This document shows positions 18,396 through 28,304 of a stretch of 64,000 nt of DNA, in pieces (position 1 is the stretch's first letter; the number at the start of each line of letters is the position of its first letter). The stretch comes from Desulfobacteraceae bacterium 4572_130. GTDB taxonomy: Bacteria > Desulfobacterota > Desulfobacteria > Desulfobacterales > Desulfobacteraceae. The translations under genes were made by a program, and so were the position numbers. The notes beneath the pieces were generated by a model. The model had not been told where the DNA came from and searched no databases. It saw only the letters and a program-made list of their open reading frames with translations. Location of the stretch: positions 1 to 64,000 of the forward strand of contig NBLN01000004.1 of the NCBI GenBank assembly GCA_002084425.1, given 5' to 3'.

Positions 18396-19112
18396 ATGCC
18401 CCCTGAAACAAGTGGACTTTTTCATATACTTAGCAACGCAGGAATTATAGTTAAATTTATATTACTCCTACTTTTCTTTTTTTCAATTACATCCTGGGCA
18501 ATAATATTTATTAAATATAAATATATAAAAAAAGCATATAAAGAATCAGTTGACTTTACAGATATTTTTTGGCAGTGCCGTAATCTTTCAGATGCTTTTT
18601 CCAAGGCAAAAGCTTTAAGTTCCAGCCCTGTTGCAAGAGTTTTTATTACAGGATATACAGAATTAAAAAAATACTCAAAATTAAATAATAATAAAGAGGC
18701 AACAGATAATAAAATTTCATACAGTAATGATTTTCAGGTTATAGAAAGTGTAAAAAGAGCTCTCCGAAGAACTATAAATATAGAATTAAGAAGGCTTGCC
18801 CAACTTATTTCATTCCTTGCTACCGCAGGTAATACAGCTCCTTTTATTGGACTTTTTGGAACTGTATGGGGAATCATGGATACATTTCATAGTATAGGTA
18901 TAAGTGGTTCTGCAAGTCTTGCCATTGTTGCTCCTGGGATTTCAGAAGCTCTTGTTGCAACTGCAGCAGGGCTTGCTGTTGCGATTCCTTCTGTTATGGC
19001 ATATAACTATTTCACTGAAAAAATACGAGTGCTTGATTCTGAACTACAAAGTTTTACAGCAGATCTTTTAAATTTAATTGAACTATATATTCATAAACAA
19101 GGGAAAGTATAA
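18396..19112 (+). CDS. tolQ: TolQ-type proton-channel protein (MotA/TolQ/ExbB family)
   Basis: TolQ forms an inner-membrane proton channel with TolR and drives the Tol-Pal complex that keeps the outer membrane attached and constricts it at division. Membrane segments lie near the N-terminus (about 14-38), near 130-155 (the TAGNTAPFIGLFGTVWGIMD block) and near 165-195. I chose ATG 18396 over 18384, because GGAG (18386-18389) sits 6 nt before it and the earlier ATG has no ribosome site. Its stop overlaps the tolR start (TAATG). Confidence 0.9.
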   Translation: MPPETSGLFHILSNAGIIVKFILLLLFFFSITSWAIIFIKYKYIKKAYKESVDFTDIFWQCRNLSDAFSKAKALSSSPVARVFITGYTELKKYSKLNNNKEATDNKISYSNDFQVIESVKRALRRTINIELRRLAQLISFLATAGNTAPFIGLFGTVWGIMDTFHSIGISGSASLAIVAPGISEALVATAAGLAVAIPSVMAYNYFTEKIRVLDSELQSFTADLLNLIELYIHKQGKV

Positions 19113-19525
19113 TGCAATCTAATTTTAGTAATAACCAACTTATGTCTGAAATTAATGTAACTCCCTTTGTGGATGTAATGCTTGTACTTCTTATTATATT
19201 TATGGTTACAGCACCAATGATGGTACAAAGCGTAGATGTAAATCTTCCAACTGCATCATTTTCGCCCCTTAAAGGAAAAGATGAGCATCTTATTATTTCA
19301 ATTAAACAAAATGAAAGTATATATATTAATGATCAAATTATAAATATTCTTTTTTTATCTCAAAAACTTGAAAAAATTTTTGAAAACAGTAAATCTCATA
19401 ATATCTATTTAAGAGCTGATAAAGATGTTCCCTATGGTATTGTTATAAATGTCATGTCCAGTATAAAAAATGCCGGGGTAAAAAATATAGGGCTAATGAC
19501 TCTTCCTAATGAAAAAGGAACTTAA
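19112..19525 (+). CDS. tolR: TolR/ExbD-family protein
   Basis: TolR is the single-pass partner of TolQ that plugs the proton channel and binds peptidoglycan. The 137-residue protein has the family N-terminus INVTPFVDVMLVLLIIFMV (about 14-32), including the channel Asp in FVDVML. A periplasmic domain follows, with LRADKDVPYG near 104. It is translation-coupled to tolQ. A 35-bp gap leads to the tolA/tonB-like gene. Confidence 0.92.
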   Translation: MQSNFSNNQLMSEINVTPFVDVMLVLLIIFMVTAPMMVQSVDVNLPTASFSPLKGKDEHLIISIKQNESIYINDQIINILFLSQKLEKIFENSKSHNIYLRADKDVPYGIVINVMSSIKNAGVKNIGLMTLPNEKGT

Positions 19526-19560
19526 AACTTAAGGTGTGCCAAATCCTGAGTTAATCTAAA

Positions 19561-20415
19561 ATGAATAGCTTATATTCTTTAATTAGTAGGGGATTTCTTG
19601 CTATAAATAATGGATATAAAAACAAACATAATTTATTCTTATATGTTATTTCTCTTTTTTTACATATATTTTTTTTCTTGGGATTGTTTTTTATTCAAAA
19701 TTTTAATTCTGCAAAAATATTCCCTCAAGCAATTTCAGTAAATTTAGGCTCTTTAGTTTCTAACTTTAAAGAAGAAATTAATATCTCTCAACCTAATTCA
19801 GTAAAAAAATCTATAAATTCACCAAAACTTTCAAAAACAAACAAAATAAAAACAAAAGCTAATTTACAAAAAAAACAAAAACAACTTAAAAAGTTAAAAT
19901 CTATAAAAAAAAAGAGCTATAAATCTTCAAATGTTGCGATAAATGCAAAAAAAAAACAAGTTAAAAAAAACAAAACAGATGCCCTAAATAATGTCCTTGC
20001 CAGATTAAAAAAACAAGTTGAGAAAAATAAATCTAAAAAAAGTTCTATTGCTAAAACATCTTCTAATGCTTCACCATCTGCTAATACTACATATGGATAT
20101 GGATCAAATAAAACAGGAAAAATATCCCACAAAATAAATCTTTATAATTTAAAAATTATTAGTCAAATCAATCAAAATTGGGCTTTTAATGAAAGGGTTG
20201 CTGGAACCAATAAAAATCTTGAGGCAATAATTGGAATTAAAATACTTAAAAACGGACAAATTAGAAACATACAGTTTGAAAAAAATTCTGGTAATAAATA
20301 TTTTGATAATTCAGTTTTTAAAGCTGTAAAAAAATCAAATCCCTTACCAGAACTTCCTAAAGGTTATCCATTTTATAAAGTAGCGCTTAGGTTTACTCCT
20401 TATGGGTTGAAATAA
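19561..20415 (+). CDS. tolA: TolA/TonB-like envelope-spanning protein
   Basis: This protein would transmit force from TolQR to the outer membrane. It has a single membrane segment (about residues 26-47), then a very Lys-rich extended region (about 80-175) and a C-terminal TonB/TolA-type domain (about 190-284; NLEAIIGIKILKNGQIRN...). By position in the tol cluster it acts as TolA, although the C-terminal domain resembles TonB_C. No strong ribosome site is seen. Repeats F2 and F1 separate it from tolB. Confidence 0.82.
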   Translation: MNSLYSLISRGFLAINNGYKNKHNLFLYVISLFLHIFFFLGLFFIQNFNSAKIFPQAISVNLGSLVSNFKEEINISQPNSVKKSINSPKLSKTNKIKTKANLQKKQKQLKKLKSIKKKSYKSSNVAINAKKKQVKKNKTDALNNVLARLKKQVEKNKSKKSSIAKTSSNASPSANTTYGYGSNKTGKISHKINLYNLKIISQINQNWAFNERVAGTNKNLEAIIGIKILKNGQIRNIQFEKNSGNKYFDNSVFKAVKKSNPLPELPKGYPFYKVALRFTPYGLK

Positions 20416-20510
20416 TTTTAGTATTATTATAAACAGCCTTTATTTTTTAACAAAAAATTAGTCTTTTATAAAACTATTAATTTTTTAACAAATAAATTTT
20501 ATATAAAAAG

Positions 20511-20575
20511 AGAAGTTTGCACAATTATTCTATTTTGTTTAAATTTTATAAATATATTGTAATACCCTCAAACCT
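20511..20575 (+). repeat. F2 dispersed repeat copy
   Basis: A diverged F2 copy (TTTGCACAATT..., ATATTGTAATACC) in the tolA-tolB gap. Confidence 0.6.
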
Positions 20576-20614
20576 GAAATTTGGACAATCAAGACTGCCT
20601 TTATTCATGGGCGT

Positions 20615-20701
20615 TTATATGAAAAAACTTATAAATACTTAATATTATTTCATGTTTCGTTGACATGCAAACCAAAATCAGATCTGCCTTATGGCAGTTG
20701 C
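20615..20701 (-). repeat. F1 dispersed two-hairpin element, copy 3
   Basis: An F1 copy whose CTGCC-TTAT-GGCAG stem ends only about 12 nt before the tolB start codon. No normal Shine-Dalgarno is visible before tolB, so the element occupies its translation-initiation region. Confidence 0.8.
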
Positions 20702-20710
20702 TTATAAAAA

Positions 20711-22045
20711 ATGATTATATTCTTTAAAAAAAAATATTATATTATAATTATTATAAATTTGTTCATCTTACTAAGCTTTTCAAATGCCTTTTGTAAAGAT
20801 TACACATATATTAATATTAATAATCCATTTATTAAAAAAATTCCTGTTGCAATACCTGATTTTAAAAATAGAACAAGTAAAGAATATAAAATAGATTATG
20901 GGGAAAAAGCCAGACAAATACTTGTTAATGGACTTTCTTTTACAGGATATATTAAAACTATAAATAAAGGGGCATATATATATATGCCTAGTAAAACAGG
21001 CATAACAAAACAAGAAATTAATTTTAAAAACTGGACAATTATAGGTGCTGAATTTCTTATAACAGGAGTAATTACTGAGATAAAAGATAATATAAAGATA
21101 GAGCTCAGACTTTTTGATACTTTTAAAGAAAATTTTATTCTTGGTAAAATATATACAGGTGCTAAATCTGATATTAGAATTATGGTACACCGTTTTTGCA
21201 GTGAAATTTCCTATTATCTTACTGGGGAAAAAGGTATTTTTAATAGCAAGCTTGTTTTTATTTCAACTGTAAAAAAAAACAAAGAAATTTTTATCTCTGA
21301 TTTTGATGGTTATAATCCAAAACAGATAACACACCATAAAAGTATTACTCTTTCACCTTCATGGTCTTCAGATGGTCAATTTGTTGCTTATACCTCATAT
21401 GTAAAGGGAAACCCTGATATATATATACAAAATTTAAAAAAACAGAAAATAAGCAGGATAGGATTCAAAGGAGTAAATATAACTCCTGACTGGGTTCCAA
21501 ATAAACTTGTTCTTGCTGCTTGTTTAAGTTATTCAGGAGATCATGAAATTTATTTATTGACCATAAAAGGAAAAATTATTAAAAGAATAACAAATAATTG
21601 GGGGATTGATATTTCTCCTGAATTTTCGCCAGATGGAAAAAAAATAGCCTTTGTCTCAAAAAGATCAGGAACCCCACAAATTTATATTAAAGATTTAGAC
21701 ACAAACCAAGTAAAACGCATTACATTTAACGGGAACTATAATACATCTCCTGCATGGTCTTTAGATGGTAATAGATTAGCTTATATTGGTGTTGGAAAAG
21801 CTCATAATAATATATATGTTATTGGAACAGATGGCAGCCAGTGTATTCAGCTTACAAATAATGCAGGAAATAATGAAGACCCAGCATGGTCATCTGACAG
21901 CAATTTAATTACTTTTACATCAACCCGTGAAGGTGTATCAAGAATTTATGTAATGACAGCTTCAGGTGATGAGCAAAGATGCCTTTTAAAATTAGAAGGA
22001 TCGCAAACAGATCCTGAATGGTCTTTAGTAAATGCTAATAATTGA
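20711..22045 (+). CDS. tolB: TolB periplasmic beta-propeller protein
   Basis: TolB binds Pal and links it to TolA. The 444-residue protein has a signal segment (about 8-28, ending SNAFCKD) and an N-terminal alpha/beta domain to about 165. A WD40-like propeller follows, with repeated blocks of the type ITLSPSWSSDGQFVAYTS, ISPEFSPDGKKIAFVS and TSPAWSLDGNRLAYIG. The length matches the family. It is separated from tolA by about 300 bp of repeats, which is unusual for this cluster. Confidence 0.92.
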   Translation: MIIFFKKKYYIIIIINLFILLSFSNAFCKDYTYININNPFIKKIPVAIPDFKNRTSKEYKIDYGEKARQILVNGLSFTGYIKTINKGAYIYMPSKTGITKQEINFKNWTIIGAEFLITGVITEIKDNIKIELRLFDTFKENFILGKIYTGAKSDIRIMVHRFCSEISYYLTGEKGIFNSKLVFISTVKKNKEIFISDFDGYNPKQITHHKSITLSPSWSSDGQFVAYTSYVKGNPDIYIQNLKKQKISRIGFKGVNITPDWVPNKLVLAACLSYSGDHEIYLLTIKGKIIKRITNNWGIDISPEFSPDGKKIAFVSKRSGTPQIYIKDLDTNQVKRITFNGNYNTSPAWSLDGNRLAYIGVGKAHNNIYVIGTDGSQCIQLTNNAGNNEDPAWSSDSNLITFTSTREGVSRIYVMTASGDEQRCLLKLEGSQTDPEWSLVNANN

Positions 22046-22066
22046 TAATAAATTAAAGGAGAAAAA

Positions 22067-22624
22067 ATGACAAAAAGAATTCTGATAAACTTAGGGCTGC
22101 TTTTTATGGTATCAGGACTTATTTTAATTACCTCATGTGCAAAAAAGAGTATTATATCAGAATCAGCTAATGCTCAAATTGTAACACCTGAAGAAAAATT
22201 ATTAACTGCTGAAGAAATTGCAAAACAAAAAGCTCTTAAAAATAAACAACGCATTAGAGAAGAAGAATTAAAACAATCAACATCAAAAAAAAGATTTCAA
22301 AATCAAGACATTTATTTTGCATATGACAGTTCAGAACTAATGCCCATATCTCAAATACTTCTAAGAGAAAAATCAGCATGGCTTGGAAAAAATAGTTCTA
22401 TAAATGTTATTATTGAAGGACATTGTGATGAGCGTGGTACAACTGAATATAACCTTGCTCTTGGGGAAAGGCGTGCATTAGCTGCTAAAAATTTTCTTAT
22501 TGATTTAGGCATTTCCTCTTCCAGACTAGATACAATAAGTTATGGTGAAGAACGTCCCATAAATACAGGAAAAAATTCAGCGGGATGGGCTAAAAATAGA
22601 CGTGCTCATTTTGTAATTAAATAA
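22067..22624 (+). CDS. pal: Pal peptidoglycan-associated lipoprotein
   Basis: Pal is an outer-membrane lipoprotein that binds diaminopimelate-type peptidoglycan and TolB. The signal ends in lipobox ITSC, with the lipidated Cys at about 24. The OmpA-like domain (about 84-185) contains [23 protein letters not shown] and the GERRA motif, followed by YGEERP. It starts 21 bp after tolB with GGAG before the ATG. Confidence 0.95.
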   Translation: MTKRILINLGLLFMVSGLILITSCAKKSIISESANAQIVTPEEKLLTAEEIAKQKALKNKQRIREEELKQSTSKKRFQNQDIYFAYDSSELMPISQILLREKSAWLGKNSSINVIIEGHCDERGTTEYNLALGERRALAAKNFLIDLGISSSRLDTISYGEERPINTGKNSAGWAKNRRAHFVIK

Positions 22625-22702
22625 AAGATCAAAAAATTATAATTATACTGAACACAGCCATAAAGAGAAAAACTTTGACAAACTCTAGTGTATCATAAAA
22701 CA

Positions 22703-22757
22703 AGAGACCTTTTGTAAAGGTTACATATTTCAATGATAGAATTAGTTGACCTTTATA
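22703..22757 (-). repeat. F3 dispersed repeat copy
   Basis: AGAGACCTTTTGTAAAGG followed by TTACATATTTCAATGATAG and AATTAGTTGACC. It is nearly identical to 23855-23910 and related to 62891-62952. It lies in the pal-cpoB gap. Confidence 0.7.
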
Positions 22758-22890
22758 CTAATAGTTGTTTTGTAAAAAACATATTATAATCCATCATCTA
22801 ATTTTGATTATTCTTTTTATGAATAATTTTACAGTTTTAATGTTGGATTTTAATATAAAGTCTGTAAATTATAAAAAATAGGACAATATT

Positions 22891-23748
22891 ATGAAAAAAA
22901 ATATTTTAGGATTTTTCTGCATTTTCAGCCTATTTTTATTTTCAGGCTGTATTATGAAGCAAGACATTATTAATTGTCAAAATAGAATTACCACTCTTGA
23001 AATAAATAATGCAAAATATATTACAAAAGAAAAAGAATATGACAGAAAAATAAATTCATTATTAAATCAATTTGAAAACGATTTTAAAGTAATTAGTAAA
23101 TCTTATAGAGATAAATATGCTAGAATTAAAACTGAAATAAATACTCTTAAAAATAAAACACGTGTTTTAACTGGAAAATTTCAAGAATTAGAATACAAAT
23201 TTCCACAATATGGACAAAATACACCTGAAACACAAAAAGAAAAAATTCAAATAATAGACAATGCTATATCAAAAAATTATCAACGCTTGCTAGCCTTAGA
23301 AAAATATATAGGTTTTGAAAAAACAAAACAAAATCTTAATCAAAAAACAAAAGAAGAAAAGAAAAATACAAATCAATCTGAACAAGAATTATATAAACAT
23401 GCAAAAGAAAACCTGGATTCTGGAGATAATGATAAAGCTCGTACAATTTTTGAACAGTTTTTAACCCTTTATCCTGAATCAGACAATGTTGACAATGCTA
23501 TGTTTTGGATAGCTGACAGCTATTATAAGGATGAGTGGTATGAAAAATCAATTTTAGAATACCAAAAAGTGATTGAAAAATATCCAAATGGGAATAAAGT
23601 AGCAGCCGCACTTTTAAAACAAGGATGTGCTTTTGCAAAACTTGGTGAAAAAGCTAATGCAAAATTAATTCTAAAAGAACTTATAAAAAAATATCCTGAC
23701 TCCAATGAAATTAAAATTGCAAAAGAAAAACTTAAAAATCTTCAATAA
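22891..23748 (+). CDS. cpoB: CpoB/YbgF-like lipoprotein with coiled coil and TPRs
   Basis: CpoB coordinates peptidoglycan synthesis with Tol-driven outer-membrane constriction. The 285-residue protein has a lipoprotein signal ending FSGC (Cys about 20), a coiled coil (about 25-155) and C-terminal TPRs (about 165-285: ELYKHAKENLDSGD..., YPESDNVDNAMFWIADSYY). E. coli CpoB is soluble, so the lipobox is a difference, though lipobox forms occur in related bacteria. It is the last gene of the tol cluster and is separated from pal by a 266-bp gap holding F3. Confidence 0.88.
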   Translation: MKKNILGFFCIFSLFLFSGCIMKQDIINCQNRITTLEINNAKYITKEKEYDRKINSLLNQFENDFKVISKSYRDKYARIKTEINTLKNKTRVLTGKFQELEYKFPQYGQNTPETQKEKIQIIDNAISKNYQRLLALEKYIGFEKTKQNLNQKTKEEKKNTNQSEQELYKHAKENLDSGDNDKARTIFEQFLTLYPESDNVDNAMFWIADSYYKDEWYEKSILEYQKVIEKYPNGNKVAAALLKQGCAFAKLGEKANAKLILKELIKKYPDSNEIKIAKEKLKNLQ

Positions 23749-23756
23749 ACAGATTA

Positions 23757-23842
23757 TATATGTAAAGAACTTATAACTACTTAATATTCTTTCATGTTTT
23801 GTTGTGAAGCAAACTAAAATCAGCTCTGGCTCATGGCAGTTG
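23757..23842 (-). repeat. F1 dispersed two-hairpin element, copy 4
   Basis: A diverged F1 copy (GGCTCATGGCAG replaces the usual stem) directly after cpoB. An F3 copy follows it. Confidence 0.7.
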
Positions 23843-23854
23843 CTAAAGAATAAC

Positions 23855-23910
23855 AGAGACCTTTTGTAAAAATTACATATTTCAATGATAGAATTAGCTG
23901 ATCTTTGCAC
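23855..23910 (-). repeat. F3 dispersed repeat copy
   Basis: Starts AGAGACCTTTTGTAAAA and contains ATTTCAATGATAGAATTAGC. About 90 per cent identical by eye to the copy at 22703-22757. Confidence 0.7.
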
Positions 23911-24022
23911 AATTAAATTTTTATAAAAAAACAAATTTTTGATTAAAAATAGTGTTAGTTTTAATATCTTTTTATCAATAATACCTATAAATAAAAGGCG
24001 GTATCAATTGTCTAAATTTTAC

Positions 24023-24083
24023 AAGGTATTACAATACATCTTCACCATGAAATTTGAACAAATAGAACGATTGTGAAAAGCTA
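24023..24083 (-). repeat. F2 dispersed repeat copy
   Basis: Contains GGTATTACAATACATCTTC and ACCATGAAATTTGAACAAA. It shares an upstream block (CCTATAAATA...GGCG) with the copy at 25230-25292. Confidence 0.65.
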
Positions 24084-24482
24084 TTAGTCATATGCAAAAT
24101 AAACACCTAATTTGATATTTTTTCATTATTACTCATCAGCTTTTTTATGATAAAAGTGTTAACTGGGCTGTGTACTAGTAGGCTGAAACCTTTATCTTTA
24201 CAGATGTAAGTTAGAACATGCCAACCTATCTTTTTAAAAAAATAAAAAACTGCTTATTTTCATTTTGCCAATAAAAATTACATCTATTCATCCCAAATCA
24301 AGAAATTTTCTAGTCTGTTTTTAATGACGCAATTTTCAAAATAGGAACTGGCGGACTTTAAATTTTATTCAATCAAACTAATTCTAATCTAAATATAAGC
24401 TATATAAACTTAAGTATTTATTCTTTAGTAAACCCTAAGTGAGCTAGGAATTCACAATGAACAAATTGTATTTTTTAATAAT

Positions 24483-24959
24483 ATGTTAAAAGTTGTTGGA
24501 ATAGATCCAGGTCTTGCAAACACTGGAATAGGTTTAATTCAAGGAAACGGATTAACTATTACTAAATATTCTTTTGGTAATATAAAAACAGATAAAAAAG
24601 ATCCTATATGTTTAAGACTTAATATTATTTATACAAAAATCAAAGGATTTCTTTATGAGCAAAAGCCTGATATTGTAGTTATTGAAGATATTTTTTCTCT
24701 TGGGAAATATCCCATTACAAGTATTACTCTTGGCAAAGTTTCAGGTGTTCTAATTCTTGCTGCATTTAAGGCAGGAGCAAAAGTTAATGAAATTCCAGTA
24801 CGTCAGGCAAAAAAAATAGTTTCAGGCTCTGGAACCGCTGATAAATATCAAGTAGAAAAAACTATTAGAAATATTCTTAATCATCCAGAAAAAATAAAAC
24901 CCTTTCATGCATCTGATGCTCTAGCCCTAGCATTGTGTGAATATTATCGTTCCTCATAA
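24483..24959 (+). CDS. ruvC: Holliday-junction resolvase RuvC
   Basis: RuvC is the endonuclease that cuts Holliday junctions after RuvAB branch migration. The 158-residue protein has GIDPGLANTG with catalytic Asp8, VVIED with Glu68, and FHASDALALA with His142 and Asp145. All acidic catalytic residues are present. No strong ribosome site is seen. It is separated from ruvA by 457 bp of repeats, whereas the ruv genes are normally adjacent. Confidence 0.94.
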   Translation: MLKVVGIDPGLANTGIGLIQGNGLTITKYSFGNIKTDKKDPICLRLNIIYTKIKGFLYEQKPDIVVIEDIFSLGKYPITSITLGKVSGVLILAAFKAGAKVNEIPVRQAKKIVSGSGTADKYQVEKTIRNILNHPEKIKPFHASDALALALCEYYRSS

Positions 24960-24983
24960 TAGAGATCGAATCTTTAATAAGTT

Positions 24984-25074
24984 TTATATGAAAGAACATA
25001 ACTACTTAATATTCTTTTATATTTTGTTGTGAGGCAAACCAGGAACTAAAACAAGATCTGCTTGATGGCACTTG
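24984..25074 (-). repeat. F1 dispersed two-hairpin element, copy 5
   Basis: A diverged F1 copy after ruvC. Its short stem is broken (CTTGATGGCAC), but the A/T dyad TATATGAAAGAA...TTCTTTTATAT is still visible. Confidence 0.7.
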
Positions 25075-25229
25075 CTGATACTGAGAACAATAAATAATTT
25101 TAATACGATTGAAAAATAATACTTAGTATTTCTATAATTTGTCTATACTTTATAAGCCCTTTTTAAAAAATAAAATATTTTTAAATACCTATAAATAGGG
25201 CGTAAGCTTTTTTATCAAATATTAGGTTC

Positions 25230-25292
25230 AAGGTATTACAATACATCTCCACTATAAAATTTGCACAAAATTAAGCATTGTGCAAAGATCTC
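25230..25292 (-). repeat. F2 dispersed repeat copy
   Basis: A complete F2 copy: AAGGTATTACAATACATC, then AAATTTGCACAAAATTAAGC, then ATTGTGCAAAGATCT. Confidence 0.7.
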
Positions 25293-25416
25293 TTTATATT
25301 AAAAAATACACGGAATACAAGGATAGGTCTCCTAGTCCCTCCAAAAAATCTTATTTTATAACAGCTATTAGTATTACTAAACATTTTTTAGATTCATTAT
25401 ATAGAAGAAAATTAAT

Positions 25417-26046
25417 ATGATAAGTTATCTTAAAGGAATAGTGTTAAAAACTGAAAAAGATGGTGTTATTCTTAATGTAAATGATGTGGGCTATCAAATT
25501 TTACTTCCTATAATTGTTCTTGAAAAAATAATGGCTAAAAAACTAGAAAAACCTATTTCTCTATATATTTATTTTTACCAGACTGAAAGACAGCCAAAAC
25601 CTGTTTTGATTGGATTTAATTCAGAAGATGAAAAAGAATTTTTTCAACTTTTTATATCTGTAGATGCAATTGGTCCTTTAAAAGCTGTAAAAGCTATGGA
25701 AAAACCAGTTGCTGAAATTACTATGGCAATTGAGAGTAAAGATATTTCTTTTCTTTCAACTCTTAAAGGTATTGGTAAAAGAACTGCCCAAAAAATTGTT
25801 GCATCTCTTCATGGAAAGACAGATGGATTTTCCAGGTTAAATAAAAATATTTTAAGAGAACAATATAAACAAGCAAATCCTTCAACAAAAACAATTGCAA
25901 CTAAAGTTATTAAAGTGCTTGTAGAAAAGCTTGGTCATAATTTAACCAGCGCAAAAAAAATGGTTGATGAGGCTCTGGAGCGAAATATTTCTATATCAAC
26001 ACCTGAACAACTCTTTGATGAAGTTTATCAAAAAGGCGGTAACTAA
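25417..26046 (+). CDS. ruvA: Holliday-junction branch-migration protein RuvA
   Basis: RuvA binds the four-way junction and loads RuvB. The 209-residue protein has the N-terminal OB domain ([13 protein letters not shown]...GVGYQI-type block) and tandem helix-hairpin-helix motifs ([11 protein letters not shown] near 121). The C-terminal RuvB-contact domain ends the protein. Its last base is the first base of the ruvB ATG (TAATG), so the two are coupled. Confidence 0.94.
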   Translation: MISYLKGIVLKTEKDGVILNVNDVGYQILLPIIVLEKIMAKKLEKPISLYIYFYQTERQPKPVLIGFNSEDEKEFFQLFISVDAIGPLKAVKAMEKPVAEITMAIESKDISFLSTLKGIGKRTAQKIVASLHGKTDGFSRLNKNILREQYKQANPSTKTIATKVIKVLVEKLGHNLTSAKKMVDEALERNISISTPEQLFDEVYQKGGN

Positions 26047-27077
26047 TGGAAAATAGCATCATCTCATTTTCTTCTGAAAAAACAGATATGGTTTCTTCAA
26101 AAAATCATCCAATTGATCACGAAACTGAAATAATATCTTTAAGACCTGAAAAATTTGATAATTATATTGGACAAAAAGATACTGTTAAAACATTAAAAAT
26201 TGCAATTCAAGCAGCAAAAATAAGAGGAGAATCTCTAGATCATATTTTGCTTCATGGTCCTCCGGGTCTTGGCAAAACCACGATATCCCATATTATAGCT
26301 AGAGAAATGGGAGGCATGCTTATAGTAACATCAGGTCCTGCAATTGAAAAACCTGGTGATCTTATAGGTATGTTAACCAATCTTAATAAAGGCAGTATTC
26401 TTTTTATTGATGAAATACACAGGCTTCCAAAAACTGTTGAAGAATTTCTTTATCCTGCTATGGAGGACTTTGCAATAGATTTTGTTTTTGACAAAGGTCT
26501 TCATGCAAGAACTCACAGGTACAGACTTAAACAATTTTCTCTTATTGGTGCAACAACAAGAGTTGGACTTTTATCTTCTCCATTGCGTGATCGATTTGGT
26601 ATTTTCAGAAACCTTGATTTTTATAACATTGATGAACTTGTAAACATTATTAAAAGATCAGCTATATTGCTTAATGTTAAAATGGATAATAATGGACTAA
26701 TAGAGCTTGCAAAAAGATCAAGAGGGACCCCAAGAATTGCAAATAGAATTTTAAAGCGTGTCCGTGACTATGCCATGGTACATAGTCATGGGGAAATCAC
26801 AAAACAAACTGTTAATCAAGCTCTTGCCCTTGAAGGAATTGACACTAGGGGACTTACTGTTCTTGATAGAAATTATTTAAATACAATAATTAAATTTTAT
26901 AATGGAGGACCTGTAGGAATTGAGGCTATAGCTGCAACTTTGCAAGAAGAAACAGATACACTTGTGGATGTTATTGAACCTTATTTATTAAAAATTGGTT
27001 TAGTAATGCGTACTTCTTCTGGTCGTAAGGCATCTTACAATGCATATCAACATCTTGGGATTAATCATCAAAATTAA
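26046..27077 (+). CDS. ruvB: Holliday-junction helicase RuvB
   Basis: RuvB is the AAA+ motor of branch migration. The 343-residue protein has Walker [11 protein letters not shown] (about 73-82), Walker [10 protein letters not shown] (about 118-126), sensor [18 protein letters not shown] (about 166-183) and the C-terminal winged helix ([15 protein letters not shown]...). The length and order of motifs are normal. Confidence 0.96.
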   Translation: MENSIISFSSEKTDMVSSKNHPIDHETEIISLRPEKFDNYIGQKDTVKTLKIAIQAAKIRGESLDHILLHGPPGLGKTTISHIIAREMGGMLIVTSGPAIEKPGDLIGMLTNLNKGSILFIDEIHRLPKTVEEFLYPAMEDFAIDFVFDKGLHARTHRYRLKQFSLIGATTRVGLLSSPLRDRFGIFRNLDFYNIDELVNIIKRSAILLNVKMDNNGLIELAKRSRGTPRIANRILKRVRDYAMVHSHGEITKQTVNQALALEGIDTRGLTVLDRNYLNTIIKFYNGGPVGIEAIAATLQEETDTLVDVIEPYLLKIGLVMRTSSGRKASYNAYQHLGINHQN

Positions 27078-27106
27078 CTTTTTACTCCTTGATTTATTAA
27101 ATATTA

Positions 27107-28156
27107 ATGAAAAATATTATAAAAATTAAAACTTGCTCACTTAAAATCATATTATTTTTATTTATTATAACTATTTTTTCAGAAACATTAATTTCTGCTT
27201 CTGAAAAAATACCAGAATCACTTGTAATGTTACCCAAAGGCATTAATGCTGTTATAGTTGAAAAAAATAAACAAAGAATTTATTTATATTCATCTAATAA
27301 TAATTTGATTTATAAAAAATTTGATTTTCCATGTTCAACAGGTGAAGTTTCTGGCATTAAATTACGACAAGGAGATAAAAAAACTCCTGAAGGTGTTTAT
27401 TTTTTTACAGATAAATATGAAGATAAAGATCTTACACCTGTTTATGGTAAAAAAGCTTTTCCAATTAACTATCCTAATTTTATAGATAAAATAGAAAAAA
27501 GAAAAGGAAGCGCCATATGGCTTCATGGCACAAATAAAAGATTAAAACCTATGGATTCTAATGGATGCATAGTAATGCAGAATAATGAGATACTTCAAAT
27601 ATCACCATTCATTGCCCTGGGTAAGACACCAATAATTCTTACTAATAAAATTTTTTATCAAAAAAAGGAAAATCTTAATAAACAAAAATATGAAATTCTC
27701 AAAATCCTTATCAAATGGATTAAGACAATTAATGAAGAAAGTTATGATGATTATATACAATTTTATGATTCTAATTATTTGCCTGAAACTAAATGGTGGA
27801 CAACATGGCAGAAAATTAAAAAAAAATTCAAAAAACAAGGACTTAAATTTTTAATTTTAACAGACAACATAGGAATATATAAAGAAAATCATATTTTTGT
27901 TCTTTTCTTTGATATGAATGTTAAACTTTTAGAAAATAGCATGAAAATTGGAAAAACAAAGTTATTTCTTAAAAAAGAGAATAATATATACAAAATAACA
28001 GGAGATTTTTTTGAAAATTTTTATAGACAAAAAGTTTCAAAAAAAAATTGCCTTATAAATGCAGTTGAAAAACTTGTCAATAACCTAAAAACAAATAAAG
28101 AATATATTAAAAAAATAAAGACTAGTAATTATATTTCTTTAAAAGAACAAAACTAA
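27107..28156 (+). CDS. L,D-transpeptidase (YkuD domain) with NTF2-like C-terminal domain
   Basis: L,D-transpeptidases crosslink peptidoglycan or attach proteins to it. The protein has an N-terminal signal segment (about 10-26), then a YkuD domain with IWLHGTN near 141 and the catalytic SNGCIV (Cys at about 154). The C-terminal part (about 200-330, WIKTINEESYDDYIQFY...) looks like the NTF2/SnoaL-like domain found in Cds6-type L,D-transpeptidases. The protein is likely periplasmic. It starts 29 bp after ruvB. Confidence 0.85.
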   Translation: MKNIIKIKTCSLKIILFLFIITIFSETLISASEKIPESLVMLPKGINAVIVEKNKQRIYLYSSNNNLIYKKFDFPCSTGEVSGIKLRQGDKKTPEGVYFFTDKYEDKDLTPVYGKKAFPINYPNFIDKIEKRKGSAIWLHGTNKRLKPMDSNGCIVMQNNEILQISPFIALGKTPIILTNKIFYQKKENLNKQKYEILKILIKWIKTINEESYDDYIQFYDSNYLPETKWWTTWQKIKKKFKKQGLKFLILTDNIGIYKENHIFVLFFDMNVKLLENSMKIGKTKLFLKKENNIYKITGDFFENFYRQKVSKKNCLINAVEKLVNNLKTNKEYIKKIKTSNYISLKEQN

Positions 28157-28193
28157 TAAATTTAATAGTATAAGGATAAAAAAACTTGTTCTT

Positions 28194-28288
28194 TATATAA
28201 AAGAACTTATAACTACTTAATATATTCTTTCATGTTTTATTGTAAGGCAAATCAAGAATTAAAAACCAGATCTGCTTTAGGGCAGTTA
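28194..28288 (-). repeat. F1 dispersed two-hairpin element, copy 6
   Basis: An F1 copy ending GGCAGTTATTC 17 nt before the start of the next gene, upstream of its GAGGG ribosome site. One pair in the short stem is lost. Confidence 0.75.
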
Positions 28289-28304
28289 TTCAAAAAGAGG
28301 GCTT

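Larger units (their letters stand above)
23749..24482. other. Repeat-filled intergenic region between cpoB and ruvC
   Basis: This 734-bp stretch without a gene holds F1 copy 4 (23757-23842), F3 (23855-23910) and F2 (24023-24083). About 400 bp of AT-rich DNA follow, in which I see no gene, RNA or convincing promoter. Confidence 0.6.
24960..25416. other. Repeat-filled intergenic region between ruvC and ruvA
   Basis: The 457 bp hold F1 copy 5 (24984-25074), F2 (25230-25292) and AT-rich DNA. No gene is visible. A promoter for ruvA must lie here if the repeats end the ruvC transcript. Confidence 0.55.

Noticed and set aside
24120-24480. A structured RNA such as 6S RNA upstream of ruvC
   Set aside because: No extended hairpin or conserved 6S-type sequence was visible in this AT-rich stretch.
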